Positions 8,906 to 17,543 of a stretch of 64,000 nucleotides of DNA are shown piece after piece (position 1 is the first letter of the stretch; each line of letters opens with the position of its first letter). The translations under genes and the position numbers were made by a program. Below the pieces are notes generated by a model that made no database searches, was not told where the DNA came from, and was given only the letters and a program-made list of their open reading frames with translations. This DNA is from Phycisphaerae bacterium (lineage in GTDB: Bacteria; Planctomycetota; Phycisphaerae; Phycisphaerales; UBA1924): contig JAUILU010000001.1 in the NCBI GenBank assembly GCA_030432905.1, positions 930,001-994,000 on the forward strand, in the 5' to 3' direction.

Positions 8906-10266
8906 CGGCCTCGCCTATGGCGCCGATCGGCGGCTTCGTCGAGTGCAAACTGGGCTCGCTCGTTTACGAGCGTAAGCGCCGACGCCGGGTCCGTTTCCTG
9001 CAACCAGATGCGCTGGAACGCGGCGTCAAACTCGGACACATAACGAGGCCATACGCGGGTCTTGGGGAAGCCAAACGCCCTCGGGCTATCAGCGATCGCG
9101 GCGTGTGTCGAGATCGAACGATTCGGATGGGTTGCCAAGAACTCAGCCGTGGTTTCGCGTAAGGGCGAGATCTTGCCGTGCGCCTGTGCGAGCTCTTCGA
9201 TCTGCGTGCGTTGCTGCATCCAAGCGATGAACTCGAACGATGCTTCCGGGTTCTTCGCGCCGGCTGGGATGACCATCAGGTCACCGTCGATAAGCCCGAC
9301 GGGTGACTCTTGGTCCAGTTGCGCACGCGTAGTCGGCATGGGGATGGCGCGGTAGTTCAGGTCCGGGTCGAAGGCTTCGATCAGGTTTGCCATCCACGGG
9401 CCCTGGATCTGCATGGCGACCTTGCCCGTCAGGAATGGGGCTTGAGCCGTGCCGTAGTAACCGAGCCCAGACTGAAACTTGAGCAGATCCCGCGAGCCCA
9501 TGCGCGACGGGTAGGACTGCACCCATTCGTACGCGCGGACGTTTGCTTCTGAGTTCGCGGTAGCGGAGTTGGTGTCGATGTCGAGGAGGTTGCCGCCGAA
9601 GTGATAGCCCCAGAGCCACGACCACCAGCCCGGGTCTGTATGGATGAACCCGACGCTCTCGATATCGCCCGATGAGCGGCGGACGGTGAGTGCTTCCGAA
9701 AGTTCGTCGAGTTCTTCGAGCGTTGTCGGAGCCGGTGAATCGGTGATGCCCGCCTCGCTGAGTTTGTCGTCGTTGATGTAGAGCGCGACCGTGCCGCAGG
9801 TGCTGACCATGGACCAGAGCTGGTCGCGGTGCGTCATCATGGGCCAGACCGCTCGGGCGTAACGATCTGGCGAAAGCCCTTTGCTCCTCGCCAGTTCATC
9901 CAGCGGGAGGAGCGCCCCCGCTTCTGCGAACGCGGGGATGTTGAAACTCCAGAGCCCCACGATATCCGGCGGCGAGCCCCCCGCGATCGCGATCATGGCC
10001 TTCTGATCAATCGACCCGATGGTGAGGTAACGCACGAAGATATCAGTCTGCGATTGATTGAAACGATCGACAAGCCTGCGCATGGCGAGGCCCTCGGAAC
10101 CGGTCCATTTTTCCCAGTAGTCGAGGACGATCCTGCCAGACGGAACCTTGTCGCGTGGTGTTGGTCCGAACGCGACATAGCCCGCGGCTGCGACACCGAG
10201 CCCGACAAGCGCGGCCCGGCGTGTGATGTCCGTCTTAGTCGCATGCTCGGTATGGCCGTCACTCAC
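8902..10266 (-). CDS. Extracellular solute-binding protein, family 1 (sugar importer A)
   Basis: A 454-residue protein starting at GTG (10264-10266). A twin-arginine-like start (TRRAALVGLGVAAAGY, about 15-30) leads to the mature binding protein. Motifs of family 1 sugar-binding proteins are visible: DYWEKWTG near the start of the mature part, GGSPPDIVGLW, LPLDELA and LYINDDKL. The signal shows no lipobox Cys, so it may be Tat-exported or anchored by its N-terminal helix. It feeds the two permeases that follow with four-base overlaps. A 49-base gap separates it from the small membrane protein gene upstream. Substrate is inferred from the GH94 gene in the same operon: probably a beta-gluco-oligosaccharide. 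Confidence 0.9.
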   Translation of the reverse strand: MSDGHTEHATKTDITRRAALVGLGVAAAGYVAFGPTPRDKVPSGRIVLDYWEKWTGSEGLAMRRLVDRFNQSQTDIFVRYLTIGSIDQKAMIAIAGGSPPDIVGLWSFNIPAFAEAGALLPLDELARSKGLSPDRYARAVWPMMTHRDQLWSMVSTCGTVALYINDDKLSEAGITDSPAPTTLEELDELSEALTVRRSSGDIESVGFIHTDPGWWSWLWGYHFGGNLLDIDTNSATANSEANVRAYEWVQSYPSRMGSRDLLKFQSGLGYYGTAQAPFLTGKVAMQIQGPWMANLIEAFDPDLNYRAIPMPTTRAQLDQESPVGLIDGDLMVIPAGAKNPEASFEFIAWMQQRTQIEELAQAHGKISPLRETTAEFLATHPNRSISTHAAIADSPRAFGFPKTRVWPRYVSEFDAAFQRIWLQETDPASALTLVNERAQFALDEAADRRHRRGR

Positions 10267-10315
10267 TAGCTCTACGGCTCCATCTCTGAATCACACCAAG
10301 ACATGCAAACCCAGT

Positions 10316-10693
10316 CTACCCCCGCCTTCCGCCGCGTGATGCAGCGGCTCGTTTCTCCTCGTTGATGCGTTCAATCGTTTGTTCCCAGTCTTTGTCACGA
10401 TTGACCGGGAATCCTGTAGGTTGACCTGTCTCGGAGTTCACGAAACCAACCGACGGATCGATGAGGCCGTCAGCCCCGTTGTCTCGGGTGCGGAGCATCC
10501 GCTCCATCATTCCACGATTCAGTTCCCACTCCTTGCCGGTCTCATCACAACGGATGGTGACATCCTCGGTTAGCCGGTCAACGGAGTACGGGTCCGACGA
10601 CCCAGAGAATGTTCGGAACAGAAGAAAGCCGCCGAGGAGAACCGCGAAGACAATTGCTACCTTGAGCCCCGTGCTTGAACTTCCATCGCTCAA
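10316..10693 (-). CDS. Small single-pass membrane protein of unknown function
   Basis: I do not recognise this 125-residue protein. It has a short polar N-terminus, one transmembrane helix (about 11-27, KVAIVFAVLLGGFLLF), then a soluble part with TIRCDETGKEWELNRGMMER and a basic C-terminal tail. The soluble part resembles the short segments found next to prepilin-like proteins in planctomycetes, but no family name can be given. Its start lies three bases after the stop of the prepilin-like gene, so the two are surely co-transcribed and may work together, for example in assembly or anchoring. Confidence 0.75.
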   Translation of the reverse strand: MSDGSSSTGLKVAIVFAVLLGGFLLFRTFSGSSDPYSVDRLTEDVTIRCDETGKEWELNRGMMERMLRTRDNGADGLIDPSVGFVNSETGQPTGFPVNRDKDWEQTIERINEEKRAAASRGGRRG

Positions 10694-10696
10694 GAC

Positions 10697-11461
10697 TTAG
10701 CCCCCCCACTTGTCGGCGTAGTAGTGTCCCCAGTTGTAGAACTGCGGCGTCGAGCCATAACGATCCCCGAGTTCGTCATACACCTCGAGTTCGATCACTT
10801 CGACACGTTGATCGCCGAATAAGAAATGGTTTTTGCCTTCGTGACGGGGAATCCAATCCACCGCGTCTGCTGCAAACACGACTTCGTCAAGGTTCGATAG
10901 TGCGGTTATCTTCTGCCCAGACACACCGTGCTGTTTCATTGGGTAGTTGATGTAGGGCTCTGTTTCCGAGTCATTAAACCAATACTCGGTAAACTCCTCG
11001 TCTTCCGGATCTGCAGGGGAAGGAGGAAGATCGTACAGATCAGGGTTATCAATATCCATCACATGGAATTGCCCACCGCTTTCCATTGATCTTCGTGTCT
11101 CCGGATCACGAACACTGGTCTGGCCCAGAGCCGTCGGACAATCAAACGTGCCGCCCTCACCCATTCCACCTTCTAGAAATTCACGAAGAGCCACGAGAGC
11201 ATTCCAGCGATCATCTGCTTGGGACGATCTCGGATGCAACTCAAAGTAACGCGGGGTTTTTTGGCTATCCAGATACATCTGTGTCCCGAGCCCGATCTGT
11301 CTCAGGTTATTCTGACACAGTACATTGCGAGCAGAGTCCCTTGCCTTTGCCAGCGATGGCAGCAAGATGCCGATCAGCAGCGCGATGATCGCGATGACGA
11401 CCAGCAACTCGATCAGGGTAAACGCAGGACACGAGCGAGACTTTCTTGGCATTGTGCTCAT
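10697..11461 (-). CDS. Prepilin-like protein (N-terminal methylation motif, H-X9-DG-type C-terminus)
   Basis: This 254-residue protein has the type IV prepilin leader: a basic N-terminus, then [13 protein letters not shown] with Glu at position 5 of the mature part, and a long hydrophobic helix to about residue 38. The C-terminal part [14 protein letters not shown] resembles the H-X9-DG motif of the large planctomycete/lentisphaera pseudopilin group. Its ATG overlaps the stop of the GH94 gene by four bases and its stop is three bases from the small membrane protein gene. It is thus embedded in a sugar-uptake operon. Processing would need a prepilin peptidase, which is not in the window. Confidence 0.88.
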   Translation of the reverse strand: MSTMPRKSRSCPAFTLIELLVVIAIIALLIGILLPSLAKARDSARNVLCQNNLRQIGLGTQMYLDSQKTPRYFELHPRSSQADDRWNALVALREFLEGGMGEGGTFDCPTALGQTSVRDPETRRSMESGGQFHVMDIDNPDLYDLPPSPADPEDEEFTEYWFNDSETEPYINYPMKQHGVSGQKITALSNLDEVVFAADAVDWIPRHEGKNHFLFGDQRVEVIELEVYDELGDRYGSTPQFYNWGHYYADKWGG

Positions 11462-13929
11462 CGACGTACTCCTACTGGATTGGCCGGCCTGTTCTCAAGC
11501 TCGGACGCCGGCAGCTTTGCCCAGCTGACCTGGACTTCGATCTGGTCGGCGTCGGCGAGCATCGCTTCGGTAAGTACACATTCCTCGGCGACCTTGCCTG
11601 CGACCATTGTAATCTGTTTCGCACCGGGCGTGAAGCCGGATGTATCACACGACAGCTTGATCGTTTTGCCGCGCCATACGCGTTTGGCGTTGATGGCGCC
11701 CATGCCCTGAAGCGGGCAAGGCTCGATGCGCAGCCCGCCGAATTCCGGGCGGATGCCCAGCACGCGAGTCAGCGAGATGTTGTTCAGCCACGCTGCGGAA
11801 CCGGTGTACCACGTCCAGCCCGCGGCGCCGGGTGTTGCGGAATCGGGACCATCGACATTGCCCGGCGTGACGTAAGGCTCAGCACGGTAGCCCTTCACAT
11901 CGAGCCCGCGTTTCGGCGGTGAGATCGAGTTCCAGATCTGTGTCGCGGTTTCGTTGTCGCCCAACTTGCAGGCGGCGGACAACGCCCAGACCGCGGCGTG
12001 CATGTAGACGCCGCCGTTCTCGCGCGAGCCGGGCGTGTAGCGGGTGATGTACCCAACGTCGGTATCGGGCACCGAATAGGCCGGCGCCAATAGCAGCGGG
12101 CCCATGTCGCGGATCAGGTGCTCCTTAACCGAGTCCCACGCCTGGTTGAGCCTTTCCTGCGGCCCTGCGTCGGCGAGGATCGCCCACGTCTGCGTGTTGA
12201 GGTAGATCCTTCCCGCCTCGTTTGTTGAAGTGCCGAGCCATTCGCCGTTGTCGCGTGTGGCGCGTCTGTACCACTTGCCGTCCCACGCGTGCTCGTTCGC
12301 CGCTGAGATGTAGGCCTCGCGCTTTGCGATGAGTTCGTCGGCGTACTCCTTGCTGCCTGTGTCATACATAACCGCCGCGAAGTCGCGGAGTGTGTACGCG
12401 AGGAAAAACGCGAGCCAGACCGACTCGCCTTTACCGTCGATGCCACAAGCGGAGAGACCGTCGTTCCAGTCGCAGGCGCCGATGTGCGGCAGGCCCCTAT
12501 CGCTTGTGCGCATAAACGCACGATCGAACGACCGTCGGCAATGCTCGAGCACCGTCGCCTCGCCCTCATCAACGAACGGGGTGACCTCGTCGAGTATCGA
12601 GAGATCGTTGGTTTCTTTGATGTATTGAGCAACCGCGAACGGGAGCCAGAGGTAGTCGTCGCTGCACGTGGTGTGGTTGCCAAAGTCAGCGAGCGGGTGC
12701 CACCAGTGGTAGACGCTGCCATCCACAAACTGCTGCGATGCGTGGAGCAGGATCTGCTTGCGCATGCCGTCGGGATCGATCGGCATCCAGACCTGGCTGT
12801 CTTGGAGCTGATCGCGGAATCCGAACGCGCCGCTTTGCTGGTAGTAGCCGGTCCGCGCCCAGAGGCGTGCGCTGATCGCTTGGTACGGAAGCCAGGTGTT
12901 GTTGAGATCGTTGAAGTCTTCAAGAGCGGTCGAGACCCGAGTCTTGCCGAGCCGGTCTTTCCACGACTGCTCCGACGCTTCCTTCACCGCGAACGCGGCT
13001 TCTAGCGAACTGAGCCCGTCCATCTCCGCATGCAGTTGGCTCAATTCCTCGGAAACACCGATGAGGTACGCGATCTTTCGCGTTTCACCCGGCTGGATGG
13101 TAATGTCCGCGCCGAGCGAACCACAGGCATCGGAGAACCTGCCGAAACTTGACTCGTGTACGCCCGGCGTGTTGAGACCATCCGGGTTGTCGCGTGTGCC
13201 GGAACCAAAGAACACTTCCTTGTCGCCGATCGCGTTCTTGGTGTACTCGCCCTCGATGATCATCGAATGGCCCGCAACGTACGGCCACTCTCGGTTCCAG
13301 TGGTCTTTCTCTGTGCGGTCCGGCACATCCCACATCACCTTGCGCGCGAGCATACGGTGGGCATCGTTGTTGTACTCGGTGTTGATGAAGAGCCTGTGGA
13401 ATTCGCGTTTGACATCGGGCGCCACGCCGCAGCACCACTCGAGATAGGACGCGACGCGCAGCGAGCGAGGCTTGTCGGAGTTGTTAGTGAGCTCGATGGC
13501 CCAGACTTCGACCTGCGAGTCGGGTGATACGGAGAGCGACCAGTTTGCGGAGATGCCGTTACATGAAGTGCGGAACGTCGTAGAGCCCGGCGCGTGCCGG
13601 CACGAGTAGTCGTCGTACGCGGGTCGGCATGGCGACGGCGCGAGCGACCAACGCTCGCCCGATTCTGTGTCGAGCACATAGACGTGTTTGCCGGTGCGGT
13701 CCTCGATGAGGTCCATTTCCCAGCGCGTCAGAACGTTCAGCTGGCTGTTGTCCAACCAGCTGAACCCGCCCCCGTTTTGACTGACGACGAAGCCGAAACG
13801 CCCGTTCGAGACCACGTTGGTCCACGGCTTTGGTGTGCGCGGATCGGTGATCTCGTAGGCGAATCCGTCCTCGATGAAGCGGCCGAACGTATGGTCGTTT
13901 CTCATTGGATTACTCAGGCTTCCTGCCAT
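11458..13929 (-). CDS. GH94 family glycoside phosphorylase (cellobiose/beta-glucan phosphorylase type)
   Basis: This 823-residue protein matches the usual length of cellobiose and chitobiose phosphorylases. The N-terminal beta-sandwich carries the family pattern [21 protein letters not shown]. The (alpha/alpha)6 domain has [10 protein letters not shown], the block [17 protein letters not shown], and the catalytic acid in CDWNDG (Asp487, where cellobiose phosphorylase has its Asp near 490). These enzymes split a beta-glucoside with phosphate to give glucose 1-phosphate. No signal peptide is seen, so it should act in the cytoplasm on imported sugar. Linkage specificity (beta-1,2, -1,3 or -1,4) cannot be read from the sequence. 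The ATG at 13929 is chosen because the longer frame reads antisense through the upstream gene; an ATG at 13905 is also possible. It is coupled to the prepilin-like gene by ATGA overlap. Confidence 0.9.
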   Translation of the reverse strand: MAGSLSNPMRNDHTFGRFIEDGFAYEITDPRTPKPWTNVVSNGRFGFVVSQNGGGFSWLDNSQLNVLTRWEMDLIEDRTGKHVYVLDTESGERWSLAPSPCRPAYDDYSCRHAPGSTTFRTSCNGISANWSLSVSPDSQVEVWAIELTNNSDKPRSLRVASYLEWCCGVAPDVKREFHRLFINTEYNNDAHRMLARKVMWDVPDRTEKDHWNREWPYVAGHSMIIEGEYTKNAIGDKEVFFGSGTRDNPDGLNTPGVHESSFGRFSDACGSLGADITIQPGETRKIAYLIGVSEELSQLHAEMDGLSSLEAAFAVKEASEQSWKDRLGKTRVSTALEDFNDLNNTWLPYQAISARLWARTGYYQQSGAFGFRDQLQDSQVWMPIDPDGMRKQILLHASQQFVDGSVYHWWHPLADFGNHTTCSDDYLWLPFAVAQYIKETNDLSILDEVTPFVDEGEATVLEHCRRSFDRAFMRTSDRGLPHIGACDWNDGLSACGIDGKGESVWLAFFLAYTLRDFAAVMYDTGSKEYADELIAKREAYISAANEHAWDGKWYRRATRDNGEWLGTSTNEAGRIYLNTQTWAILADAGPQERLNQAWDSVKEHLIRDMGPLLLAPAYSVPDTDVGYITRYTPGSRENGGVYMHAAVWALSAACKLGDNETATQIWNSISPPKRGLDVKGYRAEPYVTPGNVDGPDSATPGAAGWTWYTGSAAWLNNISLTRVLGIRPEFGGLRIEPCPLQGMGAINAKRVWRGKTIKLSCDTSGFTPGAKQITMVAGKVAEECVLTEAMLADADQIEVQVSWAKLPASELENRPANPVGVRR

Positions 13930-13975
13930 TGAATTCTCTAGCAAATACGGGGGTTCGATTGAAAGCGAGAGCCGA

Positions 13976-14716
13976 TTAAGCCCTACGGCGGCGGGAAGCC
14001 GCGAACAGTCCGCCCAGTGCGAGTACGCCCGCACCCGGAGCAGGGACAATGCTGAAGTTGGTGAATGCCACGTCGACGTTGCCGCCGAAGCCGCCCTGGC
14101 TCTGGATGCCGACACCGACCTTCGCACCGAATCCGCTGGGGATGCCGAGCTCGGTGTTGGTGAACTCGATAGGGCCGCTCGAAACAGCACCCGAGCCGGT
14201 GTCGATGATGTACTCCATCGTGCTGGCTGGTGCGACGCCTTCGCCGCCGCCTGGGGTGTAGATCATGCGGAGGTCAACATCGGTGCCGTTGGTGTAAACA
14301 GTACCGAACGTGTGGAACGGGAGGAACGAGCCGAAGGCTGCGATCTCACCGTTGGGCAGAGCGCCGAAGAAGCCGAAGCCGAAGAGGTCGGTCATGATGC
14401 CCGCTTCGCGGCCGTCGGTCGGGCTGGCGTTGAGGTTCATTGTGACCGAGAAGTCGAAGCCATCTTCGTAGTCGAAGCTGCTTGCGGTAGCACCGGCGTC
14501 TTGCGATGCGTACGCCATGTGGCGGTTCGCAAAGCCACCTGCGCCAAAGTCACTCTCCGAGATGGTCAGCGACGACGGGTACATGTTGACAACGTTGAGC
14601 GTGCTACCCGGAAAATCGTTGAACACGCGCTCGTTGACGTTCAGTCCGTCGTAGGGCTGAGCGCACGCTGTGCCTGCGACCGCGACGGTTGCCATTGCAA
14701 AAAGGGTTGATCTCAT
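13976..14716 (-). CDS. Exported protein with VPAP...RRRR (PEP-CTERM-like) sorting tail
   Basis: A 246-residue secreted protein; GGAGAG precedes the ATG at 14716 and a signal peptide ends near ACA-Q (about residue 20). The body is glycine-rich and beta-sheet-like without a family I can name. The C-terminus is VPAPGAGVLALGGLFAASRR plus further Arg, that is a short motif, a hydrophobic helix and a basic stop. This is the layout of PEP-CTERM signals handled by exosortases. It is the first gene of the operon that continues with GH94 (46-base gap), and a promoter with a LacI-type operator lies 83 bases or more upstream. Confidence 0.8.
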   Translation of the reverse strand: MRSTLFAMATVAVAGTACAQPYDGLNVNERVFNDFPGSTLNVVNMYPSSLTISESDFGAGGFANRHMAYASQDAGATASSFDYEDGFDFSVTMNLNASPTDGREAGIMTDLFGFGFFGALPNGEIAAFGSFLPFHTFGTVYTNGTDVDLRMIYTPGGGEGVAPASTMEYIIDTGSGAVSSGPIEFTNTELGIPSGFGAKVGVGIQSQGGFGGNVDVAFTNFSIVPAPGAGVLALGGLFAASRRRRA

Positions 14717-14798
14717 ATCTCTCTCCAATCTCTTAGCCGGAGCTTCCAAGACGGAACGAATACGGCCCATGAATGCCTCGCTCGCCAACGCCGGCCAA

Positions 14799-14840
14799 TG
14801 TAAGCGATTTCATGCTAACCCAATCTTCACGCCGGCACAA
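14799..14840 (-). promoter_or_regulatory. Promoter with LacI-type operator ahead of the GH94/importer operon
   Basis: The site TGTAAGCGATTTCA (14799-14812, plus strand) fits the LacI-family consensus TGNAANCGNTTNCA at every fixed position. On the minus strand it directly follows a weak -10, TAGCAT (14817-14812), which is 17 bases from a poor -35, TTGTGC (14840-14835). The layout is the same as at 7046-7091. It would control the operon running from 14716 down to 7146. The -35 is weak, so the promoter part is less certain than the operator. Confidence 0.6.
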
Positions 14841-14886
14841 CCCTTGAATTCACCTGTATGCGCGTTCTGGTGCTCTTGTGCCCGAG

Positions 14887-16392
14887 TTATCTCGTCGGGT
14901 CGAGGCTCAACCGGCCCTGAGCGGCCTGTACAAACGGGTGAGACCCGAATATTTTCCAAACCATACCGGTCCGAGCGTTTTCGATCGCGATGAGCATCGG
15001 CCCGGCATCGATCGCCACCCGGTCGCCCGCAACCCATTCCACCTGCCCCGCGTCGTTCAGACGGAACGAGTCTGCAAACCCGTAACCACCGCCGGCCGGG
15101 TCTGCCCACAGCCCAGTCGTTGAGTCCGCGATCGCTCGGTAGTTTCGCAGCGCCGCGATCGCGGCATCGGGCTCGAACATGATCGCGCATCCAGCGGTAT
15201 ACGGCGCGACACTGCCGTCGCGCCAATCGTCCTTGGCCCTGACAGTCAGGTGATCGAAATCCGGTCGGCCGGACTGCGATTCGGACAGTTCTGGGAAGTG
15301 TCCCGGCACGAGGTAACCGTGCTCGCCGTCGCACGCACTCAAGCCCCAGACGTGCTCACCGAATCCCTTGAACGGACGTTCTGGATCTGTCGCGCGTTGA
15401 CGGTGCAACTGCACGATTCTTCGGGAATTCTCCCACCAATCCACGCCGACGCGGTGCTCGATGCCGAACTCGCTTGGGTCATCCGCTTCCATCGCGGCGT
15501 AGTCGATCCACAAGTGAGCGAAGAACGACGTGAACAGTGCGCCGGACCACGGGAACCAGACCACGCTTCCTTCGTCTGGGACATCGCCGAGAGTTCTTCT
15601 GAGTTTGTAGTACGACTCATGCCCGGCGCGGTTGGACTCGACCGGAGAGCACATCGCGATGAACGCGGTCAAACGCTGCTCGTCGGCTGCGTCGGCCCAT
15701 GTGTAGGGCAGCAAACCGTCAACGAACTCGGCTTCGCTGTCTTCGGGTTTCTCCCAGCCCAGGCTTATGAACTCACGCTCGTACGGGCGGACATGATCCG
15801 GGTCGATGTACGAGTGCCAGTTGGCTTCTGCGACCATCTCGTCGGCGAGTGCTGCGATCTCGCCCCCGAAATACGCGCTGGCGGTCAGCATGCCCGAGAA
15901 GAGAATCGCGCTGTCGATGGTGCTCGCAACCTGTTCGTACGCACCGCCGCTGGGCCCGGCGGTTCCGGGCTCGAGAAAGTGGTAGAAGACGCCATTAGGC
16001 CTGTTTTCTGGGTTTCCGTGGAGTGATTTGAGAATGAGTAGTGTGCGCTCGCGGGCCTGCTCAGAGGTGATCCAGCCACGTATATCGGCGACGCAGATTG
16101 CGCCGAGTTGATAACCGACTCCCGCGACACTGATGAAATCAACGCCGGTCCTATCGAGCACCATGCCTGTGGTTTCGTCGATCTCGTTCCAGAGAAAGTT
16201 GAACGCGCCACGCTGGACTTCTTCGAGGAACTCCGAGTCTGCGTCCGTGAAATCAAAGGGCGGGCGTGGGTGCATGCCGTCTGAGACAACACCGGATAGG
16301 GCTGCATCCCCTGCAACTGGCTGACCGATGCACGCCGGCATCGCGGTGATCGAGAGACCGAAAATCAACGACTTCACAAGTTTGCAAACCAC
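14887..16392 (-). CDS. Glycoamylase-like (PF10091 fold, GH144-related) secreted lipoprotein
   Basis: The start is GTG at 16392, with AAGGGAG five bases before it; this gives 501 residues with a lipoprotein-like signal (Cys21 in AMPAC). The rest is a glycoamylase-like (alpha/alpha)6 domain: DFLEEVQRGAFNFLW-like opening, then SIDSAILFSGMLTASAYFGG, WFPWSGALFTSFFAHLWIDY, FGEHVWGLSACDG and a final block GGGYGFADSFRLN. Known members of this fold include GH144 endo-beta-1,2-glucanases and domains of cyclic beta-1,2-glucan synthases, so a glucan-cleaving periplasmic or surface enzyme is likely; the exact linkage is inference. It is divergent from the LacI gene with 62 bases between them, an arrangement that often means local control. 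Confidence 0.8.
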   Translation of the reverse strand: MVCKLVKSLIFGLSITAMPACIGQPVAGDAALSGVVSDGMHPRPPFDFTDADSEFLEEVQRGAFNFLWNEIDETTGMVLDRTGVDFISVAGVGYQLGAICVADIRGWITSEQARERTLLILKSLHGNPENRPNGVFYHFLEPGTAGPSGGAYEQVASTIDSAILFSGMLTASAYFGGEIAALADEMVAEANWHSYIDPDHVRPYEREFISLGWEKPEDSEAEFVDGLLPYTWADAADEQRLTAFIAMCSPVESNRAGHESYYKLRRTLGDVPDEGSVVWFPWSGALFTSFFAHLWIDYAAMEADDPSEFGIEHRVGVDWWENSRRIVQLHRQRATDPERPFKGFGEHVWGLSACDGEHGYLVPGHFPELSESQSGRPDFDHLTVRAKDDWRDGSVAPYTAGCAIMFEPDAAIAALRNYRAIADSTTGLWADPAGGGYGFADSFRLNDAGQVEWVAGDRVAIDAGPMLIAIENARTGMVWKIFGSHPFVQAAQGRLSLDPTR

Positions 16393-16454
16393 TCGGGCTC
16401 CCTTCGCTCGTCCGATCCGCTTGGGGCCGGGCCAGACCAGCGTATACTGAACGC

Positions 16455-17531
16455 GTGAAAGAAACCAAGCCCTCCGGCGGCGAACACGACGATCACGGTG
16501 CAAACGGAAGCTCTGTCAAGCCTTCGCTCATTACAGATGTAGCGAGCCTTGCCAATGTCTCGACCGCGACCGTCAGCCGTGTGATTAACACGCCCGATGT
16601 GGTCGCACCGGAGACCGCCGAACGCGTTCGGCATGCGATGTCGAAGCTCAAGTATCGACCAAACATGTTTGCCAAGGGTCTGATCACGCGGACGAGCAGG
16701 GTGCTTGGCATCATCATGCCGGACTTTCTGGGTGAGTTTTACACTCAGCTGTCGCAGAGCGCCGACACCGCCGCCCGCGAACGCGGCTACCACGTCGTGA
16801 TTACCAGCGACACACGGCTCGGCTCCGCCGACGCGGTGCAGAGTCTGCCGCTTAGCTTTCTCGACGGCATCATCGCGATCCTCACCTTCCCCGATCGCAA
16901 ACTGACCAAGTCCGTGCTCGACCTGAACATGCCCACGGTGCTCATCGATTCAGACACGGGCGACCTTGGCGTTGACCGCATCCGCATCGACAACGAGCCC
17001 GGCGCCAAACAGGCCGCGACTCATCTGCTCGAACACGCCGACGCAAGCGATTGCTTTTACGTCGGCGGCCCGGCAACCAACTTCGACTCACAAGCGCGTG
17101 CGCAGGCCTTTCAGGACGTGATCAGTGAGCGTGGCGGGTTCGACAAAGCCACACAGATCAGGTACGGGGACTTCAGTGTTGACTGGGGCAACGAGTGGGG
17201 ATTGAAACACCTGAAAGACCGCACGAATTGCATCACCGGCGTGTTTGCGGGCAACGATGAGATCGCGCTTGGAATCATGAACGCGGCGCGGACTCTGGGG
17301 ATCGATGTACCAAGCCAGCTCAGGCTCATCGGCTTTGACGGCACGCGACTGTGTGACATCGTGCGGCCGACAATGTCCAGTGTCGCGGTGCCGTTTGATC
17401 ACATCGGGAGTTCTGCGGTTGAGCTTTGCATCGCAAGAATCGCGGATCCTGAGCGTTCGGTCTCGACTATTCCCGCCGAGACTCACTTGGTGATTCGGGA
17501 CAGCTCCGTGCCGAGCGATCAAGCGTCATAA
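16455..17531 (+). CDS. LacI family transcriptional repressor (locus A)
   Basis: A 358-residue regulator starting at GTG. The N-terminal helix-turn-helix lies at about 26-50 (ITDVASLANVSTATVSRVIN). It is followed by a canonical hinge (KYRPNMFAKGL with the Leu that normally inserts in the operator centre) and a periplasmic-binding-protein-like sensor domain (VLGIIMPD at its start, GVFAGNDEIALGIM and LIGFDGT later). It is divergent from the glycoamylase gene and next to the GH94/importer operon. LacI-type palindromes of the usual 14-base spacing at 7046 and 14799 are its likely targets. The inducer is probably a gluco-oligosaccharide, by context only. Confidence 0.93.
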   Translation: MKETKPSGGEHDDHGANGSSVKPSLITDVASLANVSTATVSRVINTPDVVAPETAERVRHAMSKLKYRPNMFAKGLITRTSRVLGIIMPDFLGEFYTQLSQSADTAARERGYHVVITSDTRLGSADAVQSLPLSFLDGIIAILTFPDRKLTKSVLDLNMPTVLIDSDTGDLGVDRIRIDNEPGAKQAATHLLEHADASDCFYVGGPATNFDSQARAQAFQDVISERGGFDKATQIRYGDFSVDWGNEWGLKHLKDRTNCITGVFAGNDEIALGIMNAARTLGIDVPSQLRLIGFDGTRLCDIVRPTMSSVAVPFDHIGSSAVELCIARIADPERSVSTIPAETHLVIRDSSVPSDQAS

Positions 17532-17543
17532 GAATGACTGCGT

